From positions 372,001 to 436,000 of the forward strand of contig QNQO01000828.1 in NCBI GenBank assembly GCA_003290165.1: a stretch of DNA of 64,000 nucleotides, written 5' to 3'. The first letter of the stretch is position 1. Each line of letters starts with the position of its first letter. The stretch comes from Berberis thunbergii. Lineage: Eukaryota > Streptophyta > Magnoliopsida > Ranunculales > Berberidaceae. The notes beneath the pieces were generated by a model that was not told the DNA's origin, did no database searches, and saw only the letters and a list, made by a program, of their open reading frames with translations. The translations under genes were made by a program, and so were the position numbers. Positions 35,610-48,009 of the stretch are shown one piece after another.

Positions 35610-36327
35610 TATAAAGGAAATACTTGATAATGCAAAAATTCCAACACAAGTCCTAGACCTTGCTGGTGAAAGTGAATGGCTAAAACACTATGCAAGTAAT
35701 AACAAACAACAAACAATATGCAGAAAATAAAGATGACACCGAGATTTACGTGGTTCGACTTTGCCTACTCCATGGACAACGACTCTGTAACTATTTTATT
35801 GATATGGAAACACTTACTTACTTGAAGATTACAAAGTTGTTAAACAACGATCCTTGAGATTACCCAATCTCAAGCAAATAATACCACCAAGAGTTTGACG
35901 AAACTCGCAAACGAGGAACATCCAAAATCACTTGATTTCAATCCTTCTACTTGGCTACTGTTTCACGTTGCACGCACACCAAATCACGCCAAACTTGTAG
36001 CCTATTTCACGCTGTGCTCGCAGCCGGTTTCACGCCATCTTGCTGCCTGTTTCACGCCGAGTTCGCAGCCTCTTTCACGCTGCGTGTGCTGCAATGCTTC
36101 TCGTTGTATGCGTTGCTGATCTTTCACATTGTAGCTCTGCTGTTTGTATGTGCTGCTATAAAGAGAGAACCTCTTATCCTTGTATGACTTTGAGTCTCAC
36201 ACAATTGGGACTCATAGTCCATGCATGTCCTTGAAATTTGGGAGCCAACAAAGGAATAACAATTAGACAAGGACTATGAGTTCTTATTTATAAAGGACTT
36301 TGAAGGCTTCTCTATCTTTATCTCACA
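35610..36327 (-). repeat. 3' LTR of Copia A
   Basis: 718 bp, a direct copy of 42126-42812 with indels. In element orientation it begins TGTGAGATAAAG. A polypurine tract (AAGGTGGAGAT) lies immediately before it, just right of 36327. It contains several TTTCACGC units and one more of these than the other LTR. Confidence 0.5.
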
Positions 36328-36479
36328 ATCTCCACCTTGGCAAACAATTTCAGGCCACCACACAAGCATCACAAACAACCACATAAGCTTATCCGCATTG
36401 GCATGAAAAATCGCCAAGACCCATTTCTCGGTCGCGAGAATCGTCGTCATGCCCCTAAGGGCCCTGCCCTCTTGGGGCA

Positions 36480-36799
36480 TCAACACTGAGAAAACTTGAT
36501 CAAGTTGAGACAATACTCAAACTTGATCTCTGGAACTGTTTTTGTCAACATATCAGTTGGATTGTCTTTAGTACACTCCTTCTCCAAGAGAACCTCGCCA
36601 TCCTCGATGACATCCATCAGAAAATGATACCGCACATCAATGTGCTTCGTTTGGGCATGATGAACCTGGTTCTTTGCCAAATGATAACACTCTGACTGTC
36701 ACATCATCCTGAGTAACACTCAAATCACTAACCAAGCCTCGAAGCCAAATGATTTCCTTCACCACCTCTGATAGAGCCATGTATTCTGCTTCAGTAGTA
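36480..36799 (-). pseudogene. Copia A RNase H, C-terminal part
   Basis: It continues after the hAT element with EAEYMALSE and then KTKHIDVRYHFLMD-type sequence and DMLTKTVP. These are the closing motifs of Copia RNase H. Together with 38317-38522 they make one domain. Confidence 0.5.
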
Positions 36800-37129
36800 G
36801 ACAAAACTAGGGGTGGGCAAACGGGTCGACGATCCGCGGATTCAACTCGAACCGGACCGTTTTCCTCTAAACGGTCTGGATTTAAATTATAAGTTTTTAG
36901 ATACGGTCCGGATCGGTCTGGATCCCTTATAAAACGGTCCGGTCCCGATTCCTAATTTTAAAAACAAAACGGTCCGGGTTGGACCCGTCCGGACCGTTTC
37001 AAATCCCATTTGCTATAAAACCCTACGAATAAACCAAAACCTAAACCTAAACCTAAAGAACTAAACTATCCTCTGACCTCTCTGTCTCTCATCTCTTTGT
37101 CTCTGTCTCTGTCTCGACTCGAGAAGGGG

Positions 37130-37326
37130 AAGATCTCCCTCTCCTCTCTCTGCTCTCTGTCTCGAGAAGGAGATCTCCCTCTCCTCTCGTCTCCTCTCTA
37201 TGTCGAAGAAGGGATCTGTACTCGAAGGGATCTGTCGAAGATCAGCAGAGAAGAAGAGATCAGCGAGATCTCCCTCTCCTCTCTCTGCTCTCTGTCTCGA
37301 GAAGGAGATCTCCCTCTCCTCTCTCT
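37130..37326. repeat. Duplicated CT-rich tract within the hAT element
   Basis: A block of about 57 bases containing GATCTCCCTCTCCTCTC and CTGTCTCGAGAAGG occurs at about 37130-37187 and again at about 37269-37326. It resembles a plant 5' leader and may be part of a second captured sequence. Confidence 0.5.
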
Positions 37327-37650
37327 ATTTAAGGACCCCAAGAGTATGAAATTGAGCGGGACCTCAGATCTGGTATTGATGTGGCTAACATCGGCGGCGA
37401 CGCCAGGGGTTCCTGCGATGTCGTAGAGAGCGAGCTGGGAGACGAGGGGGTTGAGCTTCATGAGGAGAGCGAGGAGTTGGACGATTCCTCCAGCGGCGCC
37501 GAGAACTGCAACCTTGCGTTTTGGGTGGGAGGATGAGGCGAAGGATCTGCGAATGAGATGAGATGATGGAGATGGTGAAGAAGAAGAAGAAGAAGAAGAA
37601 GCCCTTCTTCGAAGAGATGATTCGATTGATCTCAACATTGAAGTTCTCAT
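37198..37650 (-). pseudogene. Captured mitochondrial malate dehydrogenase 5' fragment (chimeric 150-aa frame)
   Basis: From ATG at 37650 the first 97 residues match the N-terminus of plant mitochondrial NAD-malate dehydrogenase. There is a presequence-like start [16 protein letters not shown], a Ser run and RRSFASS, then [41 protein letters not shown] and INTRSEV. Similarity ends at about 37360, a plausible exon end, and 53 unrelated residues follow to a stop at 37198. The NAD-binding turn reads [10 protein letters not shown] where the family has Gly and Pro, so the copy has decayed. The enzyme interconverts malate and oxaloacetate, but this fragment lacks the catalytic half and cannot be active. 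A (GAA)n run encodes the Ser tract. Confidence 0.5.
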
Positions 37651-37713
37651 TTTTTGCACAGAGAGCGAGAGAGAGATTTGGAGGAGATTGGAATAGATAA
37701 AAAGTAGAGGAGA

Positions 37714-37725
37714 TTTTTTATAAAA
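37714..37725 (-). promoter_or_regulatory. TATA-like box upstream of the captured MDH start
   Basis: TTTTATAAAAAA on the - strand, about 65-75 bases before the ATG at 37650. It is followed by a CT-rich leader. This suggests the capture took the core promoter and 5' UTR as well as the first exon. Confidence 0.5.
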
Positions 37726-38316
37726 GAGTGAGCAATTTGAGTTGAGTTGGAAAAAGAAGACTAGTACTAGTGACTTTAGTGATTCTGTTTCATGTGGGGG
37801 GTGATAGGGTGTTCTTGGGTTAAAAGTTCTTTTATCTTGCTTTTTTTTTTTTTTTTGGGTAAAAATTTTGAAGGGCATGCAAATGTCATGTCTCTCACTT
37901 CTCCTTCATGTTTCACTCAGGTATAATCATCACCATTGCGTTGTTTGGTTCTTTTAGGTTTCTCGTTCAGTTTGATTGTTCAACTGTATATCAGATTTGT
38001 TTCTGCACTCTGTTGATTCTGTTTATTTGGCTTTGAAGTTTTCATGTTTTGATTAATAAGTTGATTAGAGAAGTTTGTTTAAGATTAGTTTGCAAATAAT
38101 GTGGTTCATATAGATTTGTAAAACATAATCAATTTAGATTTGGAACCGTTTGGAACCGTAGGAACCGGACCGTTCCAAACGGTTCGAGTTAGGTTCGGTT
38201 CCAATGTTCAAAATGAAGGGATCAGGACCGGACCGGATCCGTTAATTTTAAACGGTTCGAGTTAGGTTCCTTCAAATTTGGAATCGATCCGGACCGTGCC
38301 CACCCCTAGACAAAAC

Positions 38317-39494
38317 AACTGTAGACTGTAAGTGAGACTTCCAACTCACCGGACCCATCGCCAATTAAAACAATAACCTGTAGTCGATCAGTGCCTATCA
38401 AGATCACTAGCATAATCCGAATCAACATAACCTCGGATCATATTTGACACATTTCCTTTCTCATATACTAAACCAACATCCAACGTACCCCAAAGATATC
38501 TCAATATCCACTTCACTGCTTGTCAATGTTGTTTTCCCGGGTTTGACATAAACCTACTAACCAAACTGACTGCATGAGCGATATCCGAACATGTGCAGAT
38601 CATGACATACATAAGACTACCAACTGCACTAGCATAGGGAACCTGTGACATGTATTTCCTCTCATCCTCTGTGCTAGGAGACAATTTACCCAAGAGCTTA
38701 ATGTGAGCAGCCAAATGAGTACTTACCGACTTAGACGTATCCATGTCAAAACGGTGAATAACCTTCTCTAAGTATTGTCTATGTGACAATGTCAATCCGC
38801 CCTTCTTCCTATCCCTCACTATCTCCATCCCAAGTATATTCTTTGCTGAACCAAAATCTTTAATCTCAAACTCCATGCCAAGTTTCAACTTCAATTTATC
38901 AATTTCTTCCATGCTCTTCGCAGCAATGAGCATGTCATCAACATAAAGTAAGAGAAATACGAAAGAACCATCCTTGAGCTTCTGTGTGAATACACAAGGA
39001 TCATACTGACTCCTTGCATATCCCTGCTCAATCATAAAAGTATCAAACCTTTTGTACCACTGCCTCGAAGATTGCTTCAACCCATACATTGACTTTTTCA
39101 GTTTGCACACATTTTCTTCCTTATCAACAACAACATATCTGTCGGGCTGAGACATGCATATGTCTTCCTCCAATTATCCATGCAAGAAAATAGTTTTGAC
39201 ATCAAGTTGCTCGAGCTCTAAGTCAAACTGCACAGCTAAACCAAAAGGACTCGGATAGAAGTGTGGTTTTACCACTGGAGAGACTACTTCATTGTAGTCC
39301 ACACCTTCTTGCTGTGCATATCTTTTAGCCACCAATTTTGCCTTGTATAATATACCTGTACAAGTACCTCTGGAATCTGAAATCCCGTCTTTCACTGTGA
39401 AAACCCACTTACACCCAATCGACCTCTTCCCTTTAGGGAGTGTCACAAGTTCCCGTGTATGATTCTTCTGAATAGATAACATTTCCTCATCCAA
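38317..39494 (-). pseudogene. Copia A reverse transcriptase and start of RNase H
   Basis: The RT shows SIGCKWVFTVKDG, LDVKTIFLHG, then a stop at 39174 and MYGLKQSSRQWYKRFD, VFLLLYVDDMLIA with an intact YVDD catalytic box. RNase H begins with RGYVDSDYASDLDR. The reading is cut inside the STTEAEYMA motif by the hAT insertion; the rest of RNase H resumes at 36799. Confidence 0.5.
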
Positions 39495-39855
39495 AGCCTC
39501 ATTTCACTCCTCTTTGTGAACACTTCGCAAAACCTGTGTATATGCGGTAGGAACATTATCATACCCGTCAAAAATTGAGAATGCGCAAGCTGCACTATCC
39601 TCATAACCAAATCTAAGTGGTGCACGTCTGACTTTAGGTTTTCTGCCTGCTGCTAAAGACGATGTTTGTAACTGTTGAACCTGTCGTTGTGTAGGATCCA
39701 TGTCCCCATCAATAGGAACATCATCTTCTGCCACTGTCTCATCAGGAGTCATATCTGTATAACCTCTTTCCTCAGTGGAAGGAACATCACACTTTGTATG
39801 AGATCTAGGAGCTCTAAGCTCCACCTCCAGATAATCTCTGGCATTCTCATCTTCA

Positions 39856-41172
39856 TCATATATAGTTATCACCCCTCCAAATTGGGAAACCATCTTTGCA
39901 TCTTTCACACTTTGCTTGTAACAAAACATCCTCATGGAATTTCACATCTCGACTGATTACAAACTTCTGCAAGTCAGGGCTAAATAATCTATACCCTTTC
40001 ACATTATCTGGATAACCGAGAAAAATAGCTTTGCTGGCCCTTACTCCAATTTTATCCTCCATAACATGAAAATATGCTGGACAACCAAATACTTTCAAGT
40101 TAGAATAATTTGAAGAAATACCAGACCATACCTCCATAAGAATCTGAGACTCAATAGTTGATGAAAGAGAGCGGTTAATGAGATAGCACGCCGTGTTTAT
40201 TAGCTCCAGTCCACCATATTCTGCCCAAACCTGCATTGGACAACATGCATTGTGCTTTCTTCAATAGGGTATGATTTATCCGCTATGCTACCCCGTTTTG
40301 CTGTGGTATCAACTTCACTGTGAAGTGTCTTCTAATGCCATGTTTCAAACAAAACTGCTTCAAGGGATCCTTGGTATACTCATCGCCATTGTCAGATCTT
40401 ACTACTTTGATCATCCTTCCAGTTTGTTTCTCAATCATAGCTTTCCACTTCTTGAAGATATCAGTGACTTCATTTTTGTGTTTCATGGTATACACCCATA
40501 CTCTCCGGCTGAAGTCATCGATAAAAGACACAAAATACCTGGAACCTCCCTTGGATGCGACAAAAAGTGTCCCCAAACATCAGTTTGGATGTAATCCACA
40601 ATCCCCGCAGTGCTATGAGTAGCATCACTAAAACTAACTCTACACTATTTTCCATAGATGCAATGTTCACAAAAATCCAGCATTGCCATTTTATCAACAC
40701 CAAGCTAGCCCCGCTTGCTTAAAGTTCTTAGTCCATTCTCACTTACATGCCCTAATCGCATATGTCATAACTGTGTAGGCGTTAGGTTTTTCTCATCAAC
40801 AACTGTAGAAACCATAGCTCCACCTTCACTATACTTCCTTGAAGGAAATAAAAATTGGCATGTCCAAGAGCTGTTATAAGCAACCTATCACCAAAATAAA
40901 CATTGCAATACTCATTCTCACCAATATACTTGTAGCCCTGAGCTTAAAACACTCCAAGAGAAATCAACTAGTTTGAAAGAGCTGAAACATGACGTACCTT
41001 GTTGGTAAGCTATTAAATGACCTATCTGCCAACTGGAATTTGACTGTACCAACACCCTTTGTCTTGCAAGACTGAGAGTCACCATTTTAACTGAATTGCC
41101 CTTAACCTCGCGATAAGTGTTGATCCATTCCCTTACGGGACACGTATGATATGAAGCTCCCGTATCCAACAA
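39856..41172 (-). pseudogene. Copia A protease and integrase
   Basis: The protease active site LDTGASYH is present at the start. The integrase core shows FIDDFSRRVWVY, VRSDNGDEY and QQNGVA with the expected spacing of catalytic acidic residues, then INRSLSSTIES and LKVFGCPAYFHV. The frame is broken at several points, including about 40600-40900. Confidence 0.5.
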
Positions 41173-41319
41173 CTAATCGTCATACAAATGGTCATAAGAT
41201 TTTTCCATTAGTACATGTGCTAAGTCACCCCCGATTAGAATATGCTCTGCCACATTCGGTGTCTCAACAACATTCACTACGCCTTTACTCCCATTCTCTT
41301 GCTTATTGTGATTATCCTT

Positions 41320-42070
41320 CTAGTATGGACAATCCCTTATGTAATGGCATTTGCGCTTACATTTGTGACATTCAACCTTAGACATATATCTGCCTTTTGA
41401 TTTAGACCGGTTCCTTCTATAGTTGTTCATTTTGTAATTTCTTCCCCTTGTTACCGAAAGGCCATGTGCTTGAACCTCCTCATTCGAAGCACTCTTTCTG
41501 GAAGCCTTTGCAAGTACAACTTGAACAATATCACTATACACAAATTTTTCTTTCTTCAATGTTGTCATCTGATCAACAAACGATTCCCATTTCGGTAACA
41601 AAGAAATTAACAAGAATAATGCTTTCTGGCTATCTTCAAATTTAGCTCTCAAGCTAACACAATATGAATATAAACAGTCAAATTCATTTATGTGATCAGT
41701 CATGAGTTTGAAGATACATCACACTCATCTGATCAGTCTAAAGATACAAAGCCTGAAGCTTATTCCAAATACCCTAAGTCATCATCTCATCAGCAAAGTT
41801 GTAAGCCACATTACGAGAAAGACACAAACGAATCGTATTACATGCCTTCTAATCCATTTTACTCCACTTCTCGATAATCTCAACCTTCACCTTATTTGAT
41901 GATGGTTTCTTTTTCTCATCTAGTGTATCAATCTGATCCAAGCTAACCAGAATATCTTTACAATCCATCTGCCAAGCTTTAAAATTGTTTCTATCATTGA
42001 ATCAAACAATGTCGAATCCATGGACTTTCACATAGCCATCATCACGTGATGAAGAAAACGTTTCAGCCAT
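41320..42070 (-). pseudogene. Copia A gag
   Basis: It starts with an ATG at 42070 (MAETFSSSRDDGYVKV) and has broken frames in the middle. It ends with an open stretch that includes the zinc knuckle ECHKCKRKCHYIRDCP (C-x2-C-x4-H-x4-C). Gag packages the element RNA. Stops interrupt the N-terminal half. Confidence 0.5.
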
Positions 42071-42108
42071 TTTATTTGACACCTTCAAAGCACAAACACC
42101 AACCAACT

Positions 42109-42123
42109 GGCGCTTTAATACCA
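42109..42123 (-). other. Primer-binding site of Copia A
   Basis: TGGTATTAAAGCGCC on the - strand, two bases after the 5' LTR. It is a mutated form of the initiator-Met-tRNA site (TGGTATCAGAGC) used by most plant Copia elements. Confidence 0.5.
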
Positions 42124-42125
42124 GT

Positions 42126-42812
42126 TGTAAGGGAAATACTTGATAATGCAAATAATTCCAACACAAGTCTTGGACCTAGCTAGTTAGTGAAAGTGAATGG
42201 CTAAAACACTATGCAAGTAATAGCAAACAACAAGCAATATGCATAAAATAAAGATGACACCGAGATTTACGTGGTTCAACTTTGCCTACTCCACGGACGA
42301 TGACTCTGTAACTATTTTATTGATATGGAAACACTTACTTACTTGGAGATTACAACGTTGTCAAGCAATGATCCTTGAGATTACCCAATCTCAAGCAAAC
42401 AATACCACCAAAAGTTTGACGAAACTCGCAAACGAGGAACACCCGAAATCACCCGATTTCAATCCTTCTACTTGGCTACTATTTCACGTTGCATGCACAC
42501 CGAATCATGCCAAACTTGTAGTTGGTTTCACGCCGTGCTCACAACCAGTTTCACACTATCTTGCTGCCTGTTTCAAGCCGAGTATGCTGCAATGCTTCTC
42601 GTTGTATGTGTTGTTGATCCTTCACGTTGTAGCTCTTCTTCTATAAAGAGATAACCTCTTGTCCTTGTATGACTTTGAGTCTCACACAATTGGGACTCAT
42701 AGTCCATGCATGTCCCTGAAATTTGGGAGCCAACAAAGGAATAACAATTAGACAAGGACTATGAGTCCTTATTTATAAAGGACTTTGAAACCTTCTCTAT
42801 CTCTGTCTCACA
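42126..42812 (-). repeat. 5' LTR of Copia A
   Basis: 687 bp, bounded by TG and CA. It holds a TATA-like TTTATAAATA near 42770 in element orientation. It differs from the 3' LTR by substitutions and a short deletion in the TTTCACGC region, so the insertion is not recent. Confidence 0.5.
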
Positions 42813-43899
42813 AAAGTATGATTGAACACAGTACGAATTATGGTTGGTTTAACAACATGACTAAATGTTTCATCATAATCCAAGCCTGGTTGTTGGTGAA
42901 ATCTTTAGCCACAAGACAAGCTTTATAACATCAATGATACCATCAAGTTTGTGTTTCAGTTTTAACACCCATTTATAGCCAACTGTATTACTATGTTGAT
43001 GACTCAAAACAAGAGGCCCTGTATCATTTTTCAGTAAAGCATTGAATTCCTCCGCCATTGCTTTGCACCATTCTGGATAAGGAATAGCCCGTGTATAACA
43101 CGTAGGTTCAATTTGAGAGTCTGAGATCTGAGTTGCATAGGCTCGAGGAATGGGATAATGCACCGTGCCTTTTATATGAATCTTCAAGAGTGCTATCAAG
43201 GACTGAGTAATCATTTGATGAGTGGGAGCAGATGGTGATTCTACTAACTCTGTAGAAGGCATGACGGGATCAACATGAGAATCACCTGGTCGAGTAGACA
43301 AACCATGAGAAGTTGGATTTTGACAAAGATGTTTATGTAAGCAACACCAAGTTAGGATCTGGAGGAGACATAACCGATAGAGGCTTATCACGACGCTAAT
43401 ATTGTTGCTTAAACAAAATGTCAAGTCTCGAGAGCTGGAACAGAGCCATCCTAGAAGATGGTATGAACAAGGGAGAAAATGGTATGAAGGATTGAGAAGA
43501 TGGGGGTATGAAAGATGGAGTAATCGAACCAATATTGATTAGAACAAAAGCCATGTTTGAATAATCATCTTGAGCAGAAAAAATGGACAATGCTTGCGTC
43601 TTGGAGAAAATATAACTATTCTCATTCACAAATCTCACATGACCTGAGATATAAACCATGTTTGTTGAAGGATCAAGACAATCATAGCCTTTGTGATTAC
43701 AGTTGTGACCCAAGAAAACACACTCAACAATTATTGGCATTAGTTTATTAGTGAAATAAACACCAAGGTGAGGATAACATGCACAACCGAATGTTCGAAG
43801 ATCATTGTAAGATGGATTATGACAAAAAAAGTTAATAAGGAGAGGCCATAAGAGTATAGGGGTGGGAAGACGATTAATGTGATAAACTGCAATGGAAAT

Positions 43900-44566
43900 T
43901 GTTGAAAATACAATTGTTGCAAAATAAACAAGAATGAAGTTACCAAAATTTTCTTGCATTGAGTCACAGACTACATCGCTCTCTTTAAGACGTTTCGCGG
44001 CTCTGCCCAAGTTTGTGCAAGCAGTCTGTAAGCCCCGTCATCCCCAGGATAAAACAACCCAGAATTTCTTTCTCTCTCGTTCTATCACATGCATCGAACT
44101 CTGTTTGAAAAACAGAGTTTTGGAAACTCTCTGAAACTCTGTTGCTAATAATAATATGAAATTATTAAGTTTTTAATTATCATTATGTTGAAAATGAGAG
44201 CCTGTATTTATAGGCTGAAAAAAGAGACGTTGGATAAAAAAGTGGCCTAATAAGTGGGAAAAAATCGCGGATCAATGGGTTGGTGTGACCCAATAAAAAG
44301 AATTTTATAGTTTTCATCTCGTCTCGACCCGACCCAACGGGGGAGGCGCACGCGTGTGTTGAGTGGACCTACATTGTTCTATCTCCTCCCTCCTCCACAA
44401 AAGTGGGTACCCCTTCGGGTTCAAACCCAAGTTTAAAAAACTATCCTTATTAACTCCTCCAAAGTGAGTTACATAAAGGATATGAGACTATACAATGTAA
44501 AGAGAGATTGAAAGCTAAAAATCCATTTTCCTTTTTTTTTTTTGAAATTATACACATGTTCCAACA
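43900..44566 (-). repeat. 3' LTR of Copia C
   Basis: 667 bp with ends TGTTG...CAACA. In element orientation a polypurine tract AAGTGGGGAA precedes it, seen at 44567-44579. It lacks about 70 bp present in the other LTR. Confidence 0.5.
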
Positions 44567-45043
44567 ATTCCCCACTTGAATTTAAAAAAAAAAACATTTC
44601 TTTATCGAGCATTATATCCTATATAAGATTGTGCATAAACAAAAGTGTCTTACAACTTAAACTCTTGCGTAGTGTTCAAAATTTAGATTATACTAGAGTA
44701 ACTCGTAGTTTTGAACTCTATCTCTAACAACATTACACGCACAACCTTACCAAGGTGAAGTTTAAAAAGTCTGTGCGTTAAGGCCATATACATATATCCT
44801 AGTGTAGTGAAAGCTTTAGAAAATTTGCCTACAAATTCCATAGGAAGCGACCATACTTCCACAATCATTTAGGTGAGTTTATCAAGAATACTCCTGTAGC
44901 TAGGTACTCCACTCCACATAGAGTATAGATCTCAGTAAGAGTTTTAACTCATCCCACTATCGCTTAAGGATTACATGCTTCAATCTAGGAATGGAATTAC
45001 AACAAAATAGCATGGTTCTCCTCATATCATTCACAACTTGTTA

Positions 45044-46632
45044 TTACCCATTGAACCTATTTCTTGGGATCTCCAGTATATAGGTTGGGTTACCATCAGA
45101 ATGACTCATCAATCTAGGCATAATTCCCATTCCTTTCGAGGTTTTGAAAACCTTCTCTCTTGCTAATCCTTTCGTCAAATAATCAGCCAAGTTCTCATCA
45201 GTTCGTACATGATCCACTCTAACAGCTCTAGTAGATAGAAGTTCTCTAACCGTACTATACTTATGAAGTATTTGTGGTCTCTTGCCGTTATAATAACGGT
45301 TCTGTATCTTTGTACTAGCCGTTGCAATATCGCAATGGATCAAGACAACTGGTATCGGTCTTTCCCATAAAGGGATTTCAACTAGCAGGTTTCTTAACCA
45401 ACCTGTTTCCTCACTAGCCATGGCTAGTGCCATCATCTCAGATTTCATTGTGGGTTGTGCCAAAATAGTCTGTTTATTTGATTTTCAAGAAACAACTCCA
45501 CCGGCTATACTAAAAACATAGCCACTAGTTACTTTGGTGTCATCTGATAGGGTGTTTCAATCAGTATCGCTATATCCTTCAAGAACAACAAAAAACTTCT
45601 GATAGTGTAATCTAAGGTTCATAGTCCTTTTAAGGTACCTCATGACCCTTTCAATAGCATGCCAATGCTTTATACTAGGTCTATTAGTAAATCTGCATAG
45701 TAGTTCCACAACATATGCTATGTCGAGCCTAGTGCAATCAGTAGCATGTCAAAGGCTACCAATGACGCTCGCATACTCAGTTTGTCTAACACCATTACCG
45801 GTGTTCTTGAACAACTTTATACTAGGATCATTAGGAGTACATGCAGGTTTACAGTCAGAGTAGTTATATTGCTTTATGATCTTTTCAATATAATGTGATT
45901 GATCCAAAGAAATTTCGTTTTTAGACCTAGTAATCTTAATACCAAGGATTACATTCGCTTCTCCAAGGTCTTTCATATCAAAATTCGCACACAACAAAGA
46001 CTTCACATTATTCACGACATGAATATTAAAACAAAAAATAAGCAAATCATCCACATAAACAAGATTATCAATTTTAAATGCCATTGCTTTGGTGCTTGTT
46101 TCAAACCATAAAGTGATTTATCCAGTTTGCAAACTTTATCTTTTTGCCCTGGAATTACAAAACCTTCAGGTTGGTCCTTGTAAATTTCTTCTTCTAAATC
46201 ACCATTAAAGAAAACAATTTTAACATCCATTTTCTGCAATACTAGATCATGAATAGCAACAATAGAAATTAGCACTCGAATGGATATATCCTAGTAACAG
46301 GGGAATATGTATCAAATAAGTCAGCATTCTCTCTCTATCTAAACCCTTTGGCTACAAGACGAGCCTTAAACTGTTCAACGTTTCCATTACAACCTATTGT
46401 CTTTGCATCCTGGTGGCAAGTCAACTAAATGTCAAGTTCTATTAGACTCAAGAGAGTCCATTTCATCATCAATAGCATGTTCCCAAAAATTGGCATCTAT
46501 AGAAGACAAGGCTTCTTGGAGGTTTAAGGGATCCTCCTCTACTGTAAAGGCATAGAATTCAGGGCCATAGTTTTTAGAGGTTCGGGTTCGTTTACTTCTC
46601 CTAGGTTCATATTCTTGCCTTATCATGTTCAT
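45044..46632 (-). pseudogene. Copia C reverse transcriptase and RNase H
   Basis: The RT shows QKMDVKIVFFNGDLEEEIY, then LYGLKQAPKQWH followed almost directly by LVYVDDLLIF. About 45 residues of the palm between them are missing. Then FDMKDLGEANVILGI and LDQSHYIEKII. RNase H carries KSEMMALAMASEETGWLRNL and DENLADYLTKGL. The YVDD box is intact, but the deletion and stops make it inactive. Confidence 0.5.
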
Positions 46633-46799
46633 TCATCCTAATCATTGGCACATTACTAGAGGATGTGCCTCTACTATTCCTCGCAATAAAAGGAAATCTA
46701 TGTTAATAGAAATCAGCGTTGTTTGATTCAATGACAACATGATCATTTATACGTTAAATAATATATAGGCTTTGTTGTTAATGGCATAGCCAATAAATA

Positions 46800-47925
46800 C
46801 ACACTCATATGCCCTACTAGCAAGCTTGCTCATCAGGAATTCTTACATAAGCTAAACAACCCCAAGTTTTGAGATACAACAAGTTTGGTTGTTTATTTTT
46901 CAAAATCTCATAAGGAGAAATTTTACTTTTCGATTTAGGGATTCCATTTAGCACATAACACACCGTTAATAAAATTTCCCCCCACCAGTGTGATACAACA
47001 CCAGAGTTAAGTAGAATGGCAACTACTGATTTAGTAAGAGTTCTATTTTTCCTTTCAGCTTTGCCATTCATCTCAGGAGAGTACGGTGCAGTTTTTTCAT
47101 GAATGATTCCATGAGAGTTGTAAAACTCGATGAACTTGCTGCAATCATATTCAGTGCCTCTAACACTCCTAAACCTATTTATATTCCTATTAAACTGATT
47201 TTCAACTTTCGTTAGTATTTTGAACATGTCAAATGCTTCACTTTTATTTTTCATCAGATAGACAAAGGTATAGTCTGAGCGGTCATCAATAAATGTAATA
47301 AAGTAACGTTTTCCATTTCTAGTCAAAACACCATCAAGTTGACATATATCTGAATGTATTAAATCTAGAGGTTCAGATTATCAAACCACATATTTATGTG
47401 GTGTTTTGGTTATTTTAGCTTGGCTACAATAATTGCATTTTTCAAAGTCATTCAATGACATCTTTGGAATTAGTCCTAAGTTGCTCATTTTTTAATTACT
47501 CATTTGTTAACATGACAAAGTCTAGCATGCCAGGTATTAAATGAACACATGTAAGCAGAAGTAGAAATTTTATTAGCATCAACACTCAATTTAAACATAC
47601 CATCAGTGGCATACCCCTTCCCCACAAAAACATTATTCTTAGTAATGGTATACAAATTAGCCATAATAATTTGAGTAAACTTAGGCTTGTTCAAAAGGTA
47701 GCCCGAAACTAAGTTCTTCCTTATCTCCAGAGTATGCAGGACATCCTTCAGGATGACAATCTTTCCAAAGAAAAATTTCAATTCCACTTCATTAGGTCCA
47801 GCAATGATAGTGGAGTGGGAATCACCCAACAACACTTTCTTGTCCTCAGCTTCAGAATAGGACTTGAACATTTCTCGATCATAGCAGACATGTCGAGTAG
47901 CACCAGTGTCAACTCACCACCCCTC
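46800..47925 (-). pseudogene. Copia C protease and integrase
   Basis: The protease motif VDTGATRHVCYDREMF lies near 47915-47868. Then come LVSGYLLNKPKF and WHARLCHVNK (integrase zinc-binding start). The core begins GKRYFITFIDDRSDYTF. The second catalytic position reads RFRSVRGTEYDC, where Val stands in place of Asp. The Glu region NGKAERKNR is intact. Loss of that Asp would abolish integration. Confidence 0.5.
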
Positions 47926-48009
47926 GAATCCATCAACAAAGTTGATCTCAGATATCATAGCTACAAGTTGGTATTCGGTTAGGTTTGCTTGCGGAGCAGA
48001 ACGAGACCC

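Larger units (their letters stand above)
36808..38308. mobile_element. Pack-type hAT element carrying a host gene fragment
   Basis: It begins TAGGGGTGGGCAAACGG, and the right end on the other strand begins TAGGGGTGGGCACGG. GACAAAAC occurs at 36800-36807 and again at 38309-38316, a perfect 8-bp hAT duplication inside the RNase H of Copia A. Sub-terminal regions hold many GGACCG/CGGTCC motifs on both sides. No transposase is present. The middle (about 37,020-37,880) is foreign to the family: a CT-rich, partly duplicated tract and a malate dehydrogenase gene fragment. Its termini match the kinase-intron element at 20020-20920, but its sub-terminal repeats differ. Confidence 0.5.
35610..42812 (-). 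mobile_element. Copia LTR retrotransposon A, inserted in Copia B
   Basis: LTRs lie at both ends, with a primer-binding site, gag, protease, integrase, RT and RNase H in Copia order on the - strand. The flanks AAAGC (35605-35609) and AAAGT (42813-42817) match at four of five bases, fitting a 5-bp target duplication. The flanking sequences join up as one RT frame of Copia B. It is split in the RNase H region by the hAT element at 36808-38308. Frameshifts and stops show it is inactive. Confidence 0.5.

Noticed and set aside
37035..37065. CCTAAA repeats resembling telomere sequence
   Set aside because: Only about three units with imperfect match; more likely a plant leader motif than telomeric DNA.
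37097..37426. 109-codon + strand frame in the Pack-hAT element
   Set aside because: It comes from the duplicated CT-rich tract read in phase and overlaps the captured MDH on the other strand. No sign that it is translated.
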